This document shows positions 8,729-18,200 of a stretch of DNA of 64,000 nucleotides, one piece after another. The stretch is from Candidatus Sulfotelmatobacter kueseliae (GTDB lineage Bacteria; Acidobacteriota; Terriglobia; Terriglobales; Acidobacteriaceae). A program made the translations under genes and the position numbers. The notes beneath the pieces are model-generated. The model was not told the DNA's origin, made no database searches, and saw only the letters and a program-made list of their open reading frames with translations. Numbering within the stretch: the stretch's first letter is position 1; each line of letters starts with the position of its first letter. The stretch spans positions 126,508 to 190,507 of the forward strand of contig OMOD01000111.1 in NCBI GenBank assembly GCA_900290255.1, written 5' to 3'.

Positions 8729-9862
8729 ATGTTTGCCCGCCTCAAACAGATGCTGATCAAGGAGTTCATCCAGACCTTCCGCGACAAGCGCACGCGCTTC
8801 GTGCTTTTTGGTCCGCCCATCATCCAGATGTTGGTTTTCGGGTACGCGGCAACCTTCGAGATACATCACGTCCCCACTGTCGTCCTCGATCTTGACCACA
8901 GCCAGGAAAGCCGCGAACTCGTTTCACGCTTTTCCTCCAGCCCCTACTTCGATGTGCAGCATCAACTCACCGATCAGCGCCAGATCTTCGATCGCATCGA
9001 CCGCGGCCAAGCAACCATCGCCATCCAGATTCGTGCCGGTTTCGCGCAGAATCTCCACAAGGGACAAACCGCTCCCGTGCAGGTCATTGTTGACGCCACA
9101 AACTCCAACACCGCGCTGATCGCGCTCGGTTACGTGAATCAAATTGCTGTAGCCTACGCGCGCCAATATCAGCAGGAACGGATCGGCCGCACCGCCCCGC
9201 AGTTGCTTTCGCTCTTTCCCGAGGTGCAGTTGGAACAACGCCCCTGGTACAACGAGGACCTGAAGAGCCGATGGTTTTTCGTCCCCGGGGTCATTGGCAG
9301 CCTGACGCTGGTGCTGGTGACGGTTCTGACGGCGTTCGCCGTCGTCCGCGAACGTGAGATCGGAACGCTCGAACAGATTATGGTCACCCCGATCCGTCCG
9401 AGCGAATTTATTCTGGGAAAGACACTGCCGTTTTTCTTGATCGGCCTGCTCGATGTTTCTCTGATCGCAACCGTTGGAACTTTCTGGTTTCAGGTGCCGT
9501 TTCGCGGGAACATCTTCGTTCTCCTCACCGGCGCCGTGCTCTTCTTGCTCTGCATGCTCGGAGTGGGATTGCTCATCTCCACCGTGTCCTCGACGCAACA
9601 ACAGGCGATGGTGACGTCTTTCTTCTTCATCATGCCGGCGATCACCTTTTCCGGTTTCGGATTCCCCATCTCCACCATGCCCCAATGGCTGCAATATCTC
9701 ACTTATCTGAGCCCGCTGCGATATTTTCTGGTCGTGCTGCGGGGTACATACCTGAAAGGCATCGGCTTCGACATTCTGTGGCCGCAAATGCTCGCCATGT
9801 TCCTTTTCGGTGCGGGCTTACTCGCGCTGGCGGTTTTTCGCTTCCACAAGGCTCTTGATTAA
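8729..9862 (+). CDS. ABC-2 type permease (second)
   Basis: 377 residues, paralogue of the previous gene with matching landmarks: KEFIQTFRDKRTRF, first helix to LVFGYAATFEIHHVPTVVLD, periplasmic RPWYNEDLKSRWFFVPGV, and REREIGTLEQIMVTPIRPSE before the helical bundle. One base separates it from the preceding stop. It is the last gene of the export operon. No U-rich terminator is obvious in the 109 bp before tRNA-Pro. Confidence 0.93.
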   Translation: MFARLKQMLIKEFIQTFRDKRTRFVLFGPPIIQMLVFGYAATFEIHHVPTVVLDLDHSQESRELVSRFSSSPYFDVQHQLTDQRQIFDRIDRGQATIAIQIRAGFAQNLHKGQTAPVQVIVDATNSNTALIALGYVNQIAVAYARQYQQERIGRTAPQLLSLFPEVQLEQRPWYNEDLKSRWFFVPGVIGSLTLVLVTVLTAFAVVREREIGTLEQIMVTPIRPSEFILGKTLPFFLIGLLDVSLIATVGTFWFQVPFRGNIFVLLTGAVLFLLCMLGVGLLISTVSSTQQQAMVTSFFFIMPAITFSGFGFPISTMPQWLQYLTYLSPLRYFLVVLRGTYLKGIGFDILWPQMLAMFLFGAGLLALAVFRFHKALD

Positions 9863-9971
9863 GTAATGTCGCAAAGTGCGTCCTGCGTACCTTATCGGAC
9901 CCAAATCGGCCCCCAGTTTTGCTTTGAGGACGTCTAAGCTTCCAGGATTTGTTGGTGCAGAGGGAGTTGAT

Positions 9972-10048
9972 TGGTCGGGGCGAGGAGATTTGAACTCCTG
10001 ACCCCCTGCGCCCAAGGCAGGTGCGCTACCAGGCTGCGCTACGCCCCG
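9972..10048 (-). tRNA. tRNA-Pro (anticodon TGG)
   Basis: A full cloverleaf can be drawn on the minus strand: acceptor CGGGGCG/CGCCCCG (7 bp), D-arm with AGCGCAGCCTGGTAGCGC, anticodon stem CCTGC/GCAGG around loop CTTGGGC, and T-arm with GTTCAAATC. The discriminator A and an encoded CCA (9974-9972) follow. Confidence 0.97.
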
Positions 10049-10091
10049 ACTCTAAACGACTTAGGTCACGTTCGACCCGTAGTTCAAGACT

Positions 10092-10106
10092 AAGGCAGGT
10101 GCGCTA
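10092..10106. repeat. 15-bp copy of an internal tRNA-Pro segment
   Basis: AAGGCAGGTGCGCTA here is identical to 10014-10028 inside tRNA-Pro (D-arm to anticodon). The copy overlaps the stop codon of the AP2 remnant, so the remnant begins exactly where the duplicated tRNA segment ends. Confidence 0.6.
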
Positions 10107-10349
10107 TTCCTGCAAGGCGAAGTTGCACTGTGCAAACACACCGAAGCGAGCCCGTGCTGCTGCGTCATAGGCCAGTGCTGCCTGCACTTCGTCAGTGAAG
10201 TAGCCCAGATGCACTGTCCTCTCTATCGCAATGCAGGCTCTCCACCTGCCTTTGCTTTTAGACCACGACACGCCCTTGTACTGAGAACTGCCACATACCT
10301 TCCTGCGGTTACCATCATTCTCACCGCGTACACTCAGTGCCGAGAAACG
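10104..10349 (-). pseudogene. AP2-domain (HNH/homing-type) endonuclease, C-terminal remnant
   Basis: An 81-codon open stretch on the minus strand with no start codon, bounded upstream by TAA at 10352-10350. It encodes a recognisable AP2 DNA-binding domain: SSQYKGVSW, then KGRWRACIAIERTVHLGY, then FTDEVQAALAYDAAARARFG and a final CNFAL. In intact HNH/AP2 endonucleases this domain sits at the C-terminus behind an HNH domain, which I cannot find upstream in any frame. It therefore looks like the decayed tail of a mobile endonuclease next to tRNA-Pro. The rest of the spacer to 10472 shows nothing else I recognise. Confidence 0.7.
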
Positions 10350-10461
10350 TTAGAACCCTGTCGGGACTGCCCCAAAATGAAGAAACTGAGTGGTGCGCGA
10401 CCTCTCCGACTCGGGGCACTCCGGGACCGGAATCCTGAGGCGCAAACCTCGACGAGAGATC

Positions 10462-10490
10462 TTGCGCGAATGAATGTATACGATTACATT
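10462..10490 (+). promoter_or_regulatory. Operator and probable promoter of the GH35-like gene
   Basis: TGTATACGATTACA (10475-10488) is the exact reverse complement of TGTAATCGTATACA at 15054-15067. With flanks it forms AATGTA/TACATT arms around a central CG, the usual form of a LacI-family operator. Possible promoter boxes TTGCGC (10462-10467) and TACATT (10485-10490), 17 bp apart, place the operator between them. Confidence 0.78.
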
Positions 10491-10510
10491 TAGACTGAGG
10501 TGTCTCTCAT

Positions 10511-12136
10511 ATGCGCTTTTCCTGTCTTTTCCGCTTTTGCTTTCGGTTGGGTCTTCCGACCGCAGCAATTCTTGTTCTTTCGGCCCTCCCGCAGGCATTC
10601 GCCGTGGATGCACCCAAAATTGTGCAAAAAGATGGCCGCTACGCCCTTATGGTCGAGGGCCGACCTTATCTGATCCTGGGAGGTCAGATTCACAACTCCA
10701 GCGCATGGCCAAACGAACTGCCGCAGGTTTGGCAGTCGATGGCCGCATTGCACGCCAATACGATGGAGGCTCCGGTCTACTGGGAGCAAATGGAGCCACA
10801 GCCGGGGCACTTTGACTTTACCAATGTCGACCAACTCGTTGACGGCGCCCGCGCCCACGACCTGCACCTGATACTACTGTGGTTTGGCACCTGGAAAAAC
10901 GGCAACATGCATTACGTGCCGGCATGGGTGAAAGCCGATAGCAAGCGCTTTCCGCGCGTCATCCGGCCTGACGGCGAGCCGATCGACGTGCTCTCACCGC
11001 TTTCGCGCAACACGCTGGAGGCCGATAAAGCAGCCTTCGCATCCCTGATGCGCCATCTGAAGCAGATCGACAGCGAAAAACATACGGTGCTGATGATCCA
11101 GGTGGAAAACGAGTCAGGAAACATCGGCAGCGTGCGCGACAATTCCGTGGACGCGAACCGCGAATTTGCCGGTCCGGTTCCGGCCGATTTGCTGGCTGCG
11201 GCGCACAAGCAGCCGGGAACGTGGCGCCAGGTGTTTGGCGGCGAGGCCGATGAGATTTTTCAAACCTACCATCAGGCCAAGTACATCAACGAAGTTGCCG
11301 CCGCGGGCAAGGCGGAGTTCGCCATCCCCTTGTACATCAACGTCTGGGTCAACTATCCTCCGCCGCTCGCGCCGCAGTTACAGCAGGATATGCCGGGCAT
11401 CGACTACCCGAGCGGCGGCGCTTGGCAAAAGAACGTGGGCTTGTGGCGGACCCTGGCGCCGTCTATCGACGTAATCGGTCCGGATCTCTATTCGGATGAT
11501 TCCGGGTTCTACAACAGCGTGCTCGATACGTATCGCCGTCCCGACAACCCCTTGTGGATTCCGGAGACCGGCCGCGACGACAGCTATGGAAAGTTCCTGT
11601 TTCACGCCTTGGGAGACGGAGCGATCGGCTTCTCTCCTTTTGGAGTGGATAAGGACGGTTGGAACATTCTGGGCGATCAGCCGTTCAAGTCGCATTCCTA
11701 TAACTTTGCCCTGATCGGGCCGATGAGCCGCGAAATCGCGGAGCTTGAGTTTGAAGGCAAACTCAAGACTGCGGTAGAGGAACCGGGGCAGACGGCGCAG
11801 GAATTGGACCTTGGCGGCTGGCAGGCAACCGTGGCCTACGGATTTCCGCAGGCCGATGGGCGCAGGGCCCCCGGGACCAAGGACGCTCATGGCGTGGCTC
11901 TGGTGGCGCAACTCGGGCCGGATGAGTTCCTGGTGACCGGCATTGACGCCAGCATCAACTTTCACCTGCCGGGAAAGCTGCCGTGGGCGCATAGCGAGAT
12001 CATTTCTGCCGAACAAGGCGTTTATGAGAACGGCGTCTGGAAGCCGCTCCGACTCTGGAATGGTGATGAGAACGATCGCGGCCTCTGCTTTTACGAAAAG
12101 CCGGAAGTCGTGCGCGTTCGCCTGGGACGCTTCTAG
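10511..12136 (+). CDS. GH35-like (DUF5597-containing) beta-galactosidase family protein, secreted
   Basis: 541 residues. An N-terminal signal sequence (to about residue 31, ending QAFA) precedes a TIM-barrel glycosidase region. The likely acid/base Glu is in IQVENESGNIG and the likely nucleophile in LWIPETGRDDSYG, at the ends of the expected strands for clan GH-A. Other landmarks: GGQIHNSSAWP, YWEQMEPQPGHFDF and LLWFGTWKN. The C-terminal region (after about residue 400) matches the DUF5597 type tail. The gene starts 21 bp after the LacI-type operator and precedes a symporter gene. Cleavage of a plant-type galactoside is likely, but the exact linkage cannot be read from sequence. Confidence 0.85.
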   Translation: MRFSCLFRFCFRLGLPTAAILVLSALPQAFAVDAPKIVQKDGRYALMVEGRPYLILGGQIHNSSAWPNELPQVWQSMAALHANTMEAPVYWEQMEPQPGHFDFTNVDQLVDGARAHDLHLILLWFGTWKNGNMHYVPAWVKADSKRFPRVIRPDGEPIDVLSPLSRNTLEADKAAFASLMRHLKQIDSEKHTVLMIQVENESGNIGSVRDNSVDANREFAGPVPADLLAAAHKQPGTWRQVFGGEADEIFQTYHQAKYINEVAAAGKAEFAIPLYINVWVNYPPPLAPQLQQDMPGIDYPSGGAWQKNVGLWRTLAPSIDVIGPDLYSDDSGFYNSVLDTYRRPDNPLWIPETGRDDSYGKFLFHALGDGAIGFSPFGVDKDGWNILGDQPFKSHSYNFALIGPMSREIAELEFEGKLKTAVEEPGQTAQELDLGGWQATVAYGFPQADGRRAPGTKDAHGVALVAQLGPDEFLVTGIDASINFHLPGKLPWAHSEIISAEQGVYENGVWKPLRLWNGDENDRGLCFYEKPEVVRVRLGRF

Positions 12137-12181
12137 GCACCGCGTTCCCTTAGAATCAATCTGCAATTCCGGCGTTCCGTT

Positions 12182-12215
12182 CGGATGAGGCTGCGGCGTT
12201 CCGCAGCCTCATCCG
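12182..12215 (+). other. Strong 15-bp stem-loop between the glycosidase and symporter genes
   Basis: CGGATGAGGCTGCGG and CCGCAGCCTCATCCG form a perfect 15-bp stem with a CGTT loop. No U-tract follows, so it is more likely an mRNA stabilising or processing element than a rho-independent terminator. It lies 27 bp before the symporter start. Confidence 0.75.
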
Positions 12216-12242
12216 CGACATGAGTGGAGGCACCTGCGGCGC

Positions 12243-13820
12243 ATGGTCTGGAATCCATTTCATATCGCGCTGGCGGTGGTCTACATCGCCAGCCTGTTGC
12301 TGGTTGGCGTCCTCACCGGACGCCGACGGCGCGACTCGAATCAGTTTCTGAACGCCACGGGCGCGTTCCCGCTCTGGGTCTGCATCGCGGCCGCGATCGC
12401 CGCCAACTGCGGCTCTCTGGATGTGATCGCCATGATGGCCCTGGGCGCACAGTATGGCATGCTGGCCTGCCATTTCTATTGGATCGGCGCGATCCCTGCG
12501 CTGGTGGTTCTGGTCTTCTGGCTGCTCCCGGCCTATGCGCGGGAACGCTTTCCGACAGTTCTCGACTTCATTTCCCGCTACTACGGTCCCGAAACGCGCG
12601 CTGCGGTTGCGCTCGGCATGGCGGCGATGATGCTTCTGCTGGCGGGCGTCTGCCTCTGTGCTACGGCTCAGGTAGCCACCAGCTTTCTGGGCTGGAATTT
12701 CTTGAGTGGAGTGCTGCTCACCGCCGCCCTCGTGCTGTTCTACACCTGGATGGGCGGGCTCAGAGCGACGGTGTATAACGAGTTGCTTCACTTTGCCGTG
12801 GTGCTCGCAGCCATCCTCCCACTCGGGTATTTCGTAGTCCGTGACTTCGGTGGGGTTCGAAGCCTCATATCGAGCATTCCATCGGCGAAGTTCCACGTGT
12901 GGCAGACCCTGCCCTGGATTTCGCCGCATGCGGTCATGGACCGCTTCGGCGTGATCCTCGGACTGGGCCTTGTCCTCAGCTTCGGGTATTGGAGCACCGA
13001 CTTCGTCCTGATGCAGCGCGCCCTGGCCGTCCGCCGTGCGGAAGATGTGCAGTATGTGCCCCTGGCGCTGGCTGCCGCCAAACTGATATTCGCCATGCTG
13101 ATCGTGGTGCCGGGAGTGATTGCGCCGCTGGTGCTGCATTTGGGGACGGCGCCCAACTGGAACGCGACCCTGCCCGCAATGATGCTCCACTATTACAACC
13201 CCTGGTGGGTCGTGATCGGCATCACTGGACTGGCGGCGAGCCTGGTATCGACCTTTGCCAATAATGTTTCCGGATTCAGCGCGGCGTGGATGCAGGGCGT
13301 CTACCGGCCCTGGATTTACAGCCGTGGCAGTGAGTCTCACTACTTGTGGATGGGCCGCATCGCCAACGCAGCGGCAGTTCTGCTGTCGATTGGCGGTGCG
13401 CATGTGGCCCTGGAATACCACAGCCTGATGGAATACATGCAGATGATTTTCGCCGCTTTCAATGGGCCGGTGTTTGCGCTGGTCGCTCTTGCCGCTCTGG
13501 CGCCGCGCCGAGCGGCCGGCGGTGGAGTGGCAGGATTCGTCCTGGGCTTGGCGAGCGCGGTGCTGCACCAGGCGCTGGTTCACGCCGGAGTCCTACGTTA
13601 TGGCAGTCTGATGACCGCGAATTTCTATGCAGCTGTCCTGAGCTTCGGCGTCGCCGCCGTCTCGACACTGATCGCTGCTCGGGTGAACAGGCGTAAGCGA
13701 AAGGAACCGGGCCTGATTTCCGAGCCAGTCCGCCTCTCCGGCCACTTCTCCGCTCCCATCGCGTTGGCGGCGCTGGCAATTCTTCTGGTGGGCATTGCCT
13801 GCAACGCGATCTTCAGATAG
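12243..13820 (+). CDS. Sodium:solute symporter (SSS family)
   Basis: 525 residues, about 13 predicted membrane helices beginning at PFHIALAVVYIASLLLVGVL. Family landmarks include the extended GRRRRDSNQFLNATG loop after helix 1, the conserved YTWMGGLRATVYNELLH segment, and ASLVSTFANNVSGFSAAWMQ. It most likely imports the sugar released by the upstream glycosidase using the sodium gradient. GGAGG at 12226-12230 supplies a ribosome site for the ATG at 12243. Its last eight bases overlap the convergent LacI gene. Confidence 0.9.
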   Translation: MVWNPFHIALAVVYIASLLLVGVLTGRRRRDSNQFLNATGAFPLWVCIAAAIAANCGSLDVIAMMALGAQYGMLACHFYWIGAIPALVVLVFWLLPAYARERFPTVLDFISRYYGPETRAAVALGMAAMMLLLAGVCLCATAQVATSFLGWNFLSGVLLTAALVLFYTWMGGLRATVYNELLHFAVVLAAILPLGYFVVRDFGGVRSLISSIPSAKFHVWQTLPWISPHAVMDRFGVILGLGLVLSFGYWSTDFVLMQRALAVRRAEDVQYVPLALAAAKLIFAMLIVVPGVIAPLVLHLGTAPNWNATLPAMMLHYYNPWWVVIGITGLAASLVSTFANNVSGFSAAWMQGVYRPWIYSRGSESHYLWMGRIANAAAVLLSIGGAHVALEYHSLMEYMQMIFAAFNGPVFALVALAALAPRRAAGGGVAGFVLGLASAVLHQALVHAGVLRYGSLMTANFYAAVLSFGVAAVSTLIAARVNRRKRKEPGLISEPVRLSGHFSAPIALAALAILLVGIACNAIFR

Positions 13821-14844
13821 TTGCCGCGACCGGTACTCGGGCCGGCACAGGTCCGGTTGACTGCCGGACGACCAGGCTTGTAGAAACGTGAAATTGTTGT
13901 CCCGCCCGGGAAAAATCTTCTTCTCCCGCGCGCAGGGCCTCAAATAACTTCTGCGCATATTCACGGCGGGAAATGCGCAACGTGGTGAGCGGCGGAAACA
14001 CGATGTCGGCCATGGCAATGTCGTCGCAACCGGCGACGGAGATATCTTCCGGAATGCGCAGCTTCCTCTCGTGAGCCGTGCGCAGCGCGCCAATCGCCGT
14101 GAGGTCGTTGACGGTCACGACCGCGGTCGGGATTTCCGGCTGGGAGAGAATCTTTTCCATGGCGCGTGCGCCACCATCGATGCGGTAATTCCCCTCAACC
14201 ATCCACTCCTCCCGCGACGACAATCCCTGTTTGACCACCGCGTCGAGAAACGACTGCATCCGCACCCGCGAGGTAACCAGTCCAGCCGTGCCACCGATGA
14301 AACCCACCTGCCGGTGACCAAGATCCTTCAAATGGGCGACCAGTTGGGACATTCCGGGAGCGAAATCGACCAGAATGTCGCTTACCCCGCAGGCCGTGCG
14401 GTAGTGATCGGCGGTGACCACTGGAATCCGATTCTGCGCCAGCGACTCCAGCAGGCCGGCTTCGAGCTCCGAGGTCAGCAGAACGACACCATCCACACGC
14501 CGCAGTAACATACGGTGCAGTGAATTCTGGGTGCGGCTGGAGTGAAAGTCCGTATTCGCGAGCAACAGCTCGCGTTCGTTCTCGACCAGTAATTCCGCGA
14601 AGATTTTGACCAGTTCGGTAAAAAAGGGATTGGTGAGATCGGGAATGATGATGCCGTAAATCCGGCTCTTGCCTTTCTTCAGGTGAATGGCGCTGCTGTT
14701 GGGAACGAAATTCATGTCCTGGATGATCTTGCGAACTCGCCGGGCGGTCTCTTCGGTCACCAGGTTGGAACCGTTAATCACGCGAGATACGGTTGCGCTG
14801 GACACTCCAGCCAACTTGGCAATTTCGCGCATGCTGGTCGGCAT
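13813..14844 (-). CDS. LacI family transcriptional regulator
   Basis: 343 residues. The N-terminal helix-turn-helix and hinge are classic: MREIAKLAGVSSATVSRVIN, then a hinge near PNSSAIHLKKGKS, followed by a periplasmic-binding-protein-like sensor domain (IYGIIIPDLTNPFFTELVK, DDIAMADIVFPPLTTLRISR). It is convergent with the symporter and divergent from the TonB receptor. The matching 14-bp operators upstream of the glycosidase and of the TonB receptor are its probable sites. The inducer is presumably a sugar released by the glycosidase. Confidence 0.95.
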   Translation of the reverse strand: MPTSMREIAKLAGVSSATVSRVINGSNLVTEETARRVRKIIQDMNFVPNSSAIHLKKGKSRIYGIIIPDLTNPFFTELVKIFAELLVENERELLLANTDFHSSRTQNSLHRMLLRRVDGVVLLTSELEAGLLESLAQNRIPVVTADHYRTACGVSDILVDFAPGMSQLVAHLKDLGHRQVGFIGGTAGLVTSRVRMQSFLDAVVKQGLSSREEWMVEGNYRIDGGARAMEKILSQPEIPTAVVTVNDLTAIGALRTAHERKLRIPEDISVAGCDDIAMADIVFPPLTTLRISRREYAQKLFEALRAGEEDFSRAGQQFHVSTSLVVRQSTGPVPARVPVAATI

Positions 14845-14997
14845 ATTGGCCCTCGAAAATGAAAATCAATCGGACATCTTGCGCCAATTCAACAGGATAC
14901 TGCCCCGGGTCCCGGCGATGTACACGATTGCAACCGGATCAGGAAGCGCGATTCCCGCGGACTGGATCGAACCTGCAATCTCGCATAAAATTAGCGG

Positions 14998-15068
14998 TTG
15001 ACAATGCTTTCCTGCTGAGGATAGTCTCATCAATGTAGTATTGTAATCGAAAATGTAATCGTATACAA
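14998..15068 (+). promoter_or_regulatory. Promoter and LacI-type operator of the TonB receptor
   Basis: TTGACA (14998-15003) and GATAGT (15020-15025), 16 bp apart, precede the operator TGTAATCGTATACA (15054-15067) and an extra half-site TTGTAATCGA (15041-15050). The operator lies about 20-35 bp after the predicted transcription start, so repression could be by road-block. Confidence 0.75.
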
Positions 15069-15168
15069 GTTGCACGGATCGCAATCCTACACAAACCTAT
15101 AGCGCAGGAAGTCAGGTAATCGCGCGCTCCGGTATGTCCGACGATGCAATCGCATTACAGGTAATTTT

Positions 15169-15197
15169 CGAGAGGCCGATTGGCTCGTCCCCGGCCT
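15169..15197 (+). other. Leader stem-loop of the TonB receptor mRNA
   Basis: AGAGGCCG and CGGCCTCT form an 8-bp stem with a 13-nt loop in the roughly 235-nt leader before the receptor start. The 3' arm is followed by TTC only, so terminator activity is doubtful. I see nothing else in 15069-15264. Confidence 0.5.
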
Positions 15198-15264
15198 CTT
15201 TCTGCGGCCTCTGCTGGTGAACAACAAACTTGAGGCGCCAATGTAGTTCTTCTGGAGACAATTC

Positions 15265-18200
15265 ATGAATTTCATACGCCAATGGACAATAGCTGCGCTT
15301 GCGCTGGTCGCTTTGCTTGCAACCGCGCCACTTCTGCTGGGCCAGGCAGATCAGGGCACCATCACCGGTGTGGTTCAGGACGCGTCGGGCGCCGTAATCG
15401 GCAGTGCCAGCGTCACGCTCACCAGCGTTGACACCGGCCAGGTGCTGAAGGCCACGACCGACAGCGCCGGCGTTTATGTGTTCTCGCCGGTGAAAATCGG
15501 CAACTATAGCGTTACGGCCAGCTCACCGGGGTTTGAGACCACGACGCAGACCAACCTCCATCTGAGCCTGCAGCAGCGGCTCAACGTAGTCGTGACCCTC
15601 AAACCGGGCGCCATTTCTGAGACCGTGACGGTCACCTGGGAAGCGCCGCTGATGCAGACGCAGGAAAGCTCGGTGGGACAAGTGATGGACACTCAGACCA
15701 TCGACAGCGTGCCGCTCAACGGCCGCAACTGGGTCTTCATTGCTCAATTGGCAGCCGGCGCGGTTCCGCCGGAGGGTTCCCGCGGCGCCGGCAAGGGCGA
15801 CTTCAACGCCAACGGCCAGCGCGCCGAGCAGAACAACTTCATTCTCGATGGGGTGGATAACAACGTAAACGTCGTCGACTTTTACAATGGCGCGAGCTTT
15901 GTGGCCCTGCCCCCGCCTGACGGCCTGGCCGAATTCAAGGTTCAGACCAGCGACTATTCCGCCGAATTCGGACACTCCGCCGGCGCCGTGGTCAACGCCA
16001 GCTTGAAGTCCGGCACCAACGACCTTCATGGCAGCGCGTGGGAATACGTGCGCAATACCGCCCTCGACGCCACCGACTGGAACGCGACCGCGCCCCTGCC
16101 CTATCACGAGAATCAATTCGGTGCGACCTTTGGCCTTCCGCTCATCAAGAACAAACTCTTTTTCTTCGGCGACGTGCAGGCCAACCGCATCGTCTTCGAC
16201 GAAGCAAACACCATGACGGTGCCCTCGCTTCTCGAGCGAACCGGTAACTTCTCCGAATTGTTGAACCCTGCGCTTACCGGAAATGCGGCACCGATTCAGC
16301 TCTACTACCAGGATCCGGTCAACGGCCCGCAGGCGTACACCAACAACAACCTCTCTTCCATCAACGGAGTCGCGCCCAACGCAACCGCGTTGCAAATCCT
16401 GAACCTGTTCCCGAAGCCCAATGCCAACGCCGGTCTGCTGTACGACAACTACTTTGTCACCCGGCCCTCTACCGATAATACGTTCCAGTGGGATACCCGC
16501 ATGGATTGGAACATCGGCCCCAGGGACACGTCCTACGCGCGCTACAGCTACTGGAATGAGCTGGGCTACCGTACACCGCCCCTCGGGCCCATGTTGGATG
16601 GCGGGGGCTTTGGTGACGACGGAACGCAAAAGAACCTGGGCCAGAACTTCATGGTGAGCGAGTCCCACCTCTTCACCCAGACGCTGACCAACGAGTTCCG
16701 CGTCGGCTTCAACTACTTGCATACGGGCTTTCAACAGCCCAATGCAACCAATCCCGGCTTTGCCGCAGGCATCGGGGTGGGCGGCATTCCGGCCGGCAAT
16801 CTGAATGGCGGACTGCCGCAAATTGTGCTCGGCGCCGTCTCAACCTTCGGCGGTTCCTCGTGGGCTCCGACCGACGAACATGAGAATGTTTATCAGATTC
16901 TCGACAACGTCACAAAGATCGCAGGCAATCATGCCCTTAAGGCCGGGGTCAGCCTGCAGAGCATCCGCTTCTCCACTCTGCAACCTCAGTACTCCCGCGG
17001 CACTTACAACTACACCGGGGAATACACGAGCGACCTCAACCTTCCCAATACCGGCTTTGGGCTGGCCGATTTCGCAATGGACGACCAGTTCAGCGCCCAG
17101 CTCTCCAATGAAGCGACCACCCGCGACGCCCGCTGGTACTACGGCGCGTACTTCCAGGACGACTGGCGCGTCACGCAGAAGGTCACCCTGAATCTGGGTG
17201 TGCGCTGGGACTATTACCAGCCCTACAAGGAAGTCGGCGGGATGCAGGCCTCCTTCAACACCACTGGCCCTTCTTCGATTGACACCAACCTTGCCGATCC
17301 CAACGTTGGCATCGGCACCGGTTCGGGGCAATATCTGGTCCCCAAGCAAGGAGAAGCCTATGCCAACAACATCTTCAATCAAACTGGCGGCGCATTCCCG
17401 GGCGTGCTTGCGGTCAATAACATCAATCTGGTTTACAGTTCCAATGCAAATCTCATCACGGCCCAGAAGGCGAACTTCGCGCCGCGGGTAGGCATCAGCT
17501 ATTCCCCCAATCAGAAGTTTGTTGTTCGCGCCGGCTATGGAATCTTTTTTGGCGGTCTGGAGAGCCAGGGATATTGGCCAAACCTGGGCGAGAACTATCC
17601 TTTCCAGTACGCAGGTACGTTCCAGCCGACAGGGAGTTGCAGCTCGACGTCCTGCCCGACCGATGGCATCTCGCTCGCAACTGGGTTCTCGTCGATCATA
17701 GAAAACGGATTTGCCGACAACGTCTTCGGCCTTTTCATGCGCGGCTCCGATCCCAAGGCTAAGACGACCTACACCCAGGATTACAACCTCTCGATCGAGC
17801 AGAGCATTACCAATAACATCGTTGCCACAGTCAGCTACGTGGGGAATTCTTCGCACCACCTGCAAGTCAATCCCGATCCCAACGCTCCGCTGGCTCTGGA
17901 AAATCCCAACAACTGGGCGCAGTACGCGCGTCCGTTCCCGTACTTTGCTCCCGCCGCTTACACCGCCTACGCCGGCAACAGCAACTACAACGGGTTGCAG
18001 GCCAAGGTCGAGAAGCGCCTGGCCGGCGGCAACAGTCTTTTTGCCACCTATACCTGGTCGCATGCGCTCGATGATGCTCCCACTCCGCTGGGCACCAACG
18101 GCGATGGCGGATATCGCCAGAGCAATCTGATTCCCATCTGGATGGACTATTCCAACTCCGGATTCGACACTCGCCACCGCTTCACTTTCAACGCCTTCTA

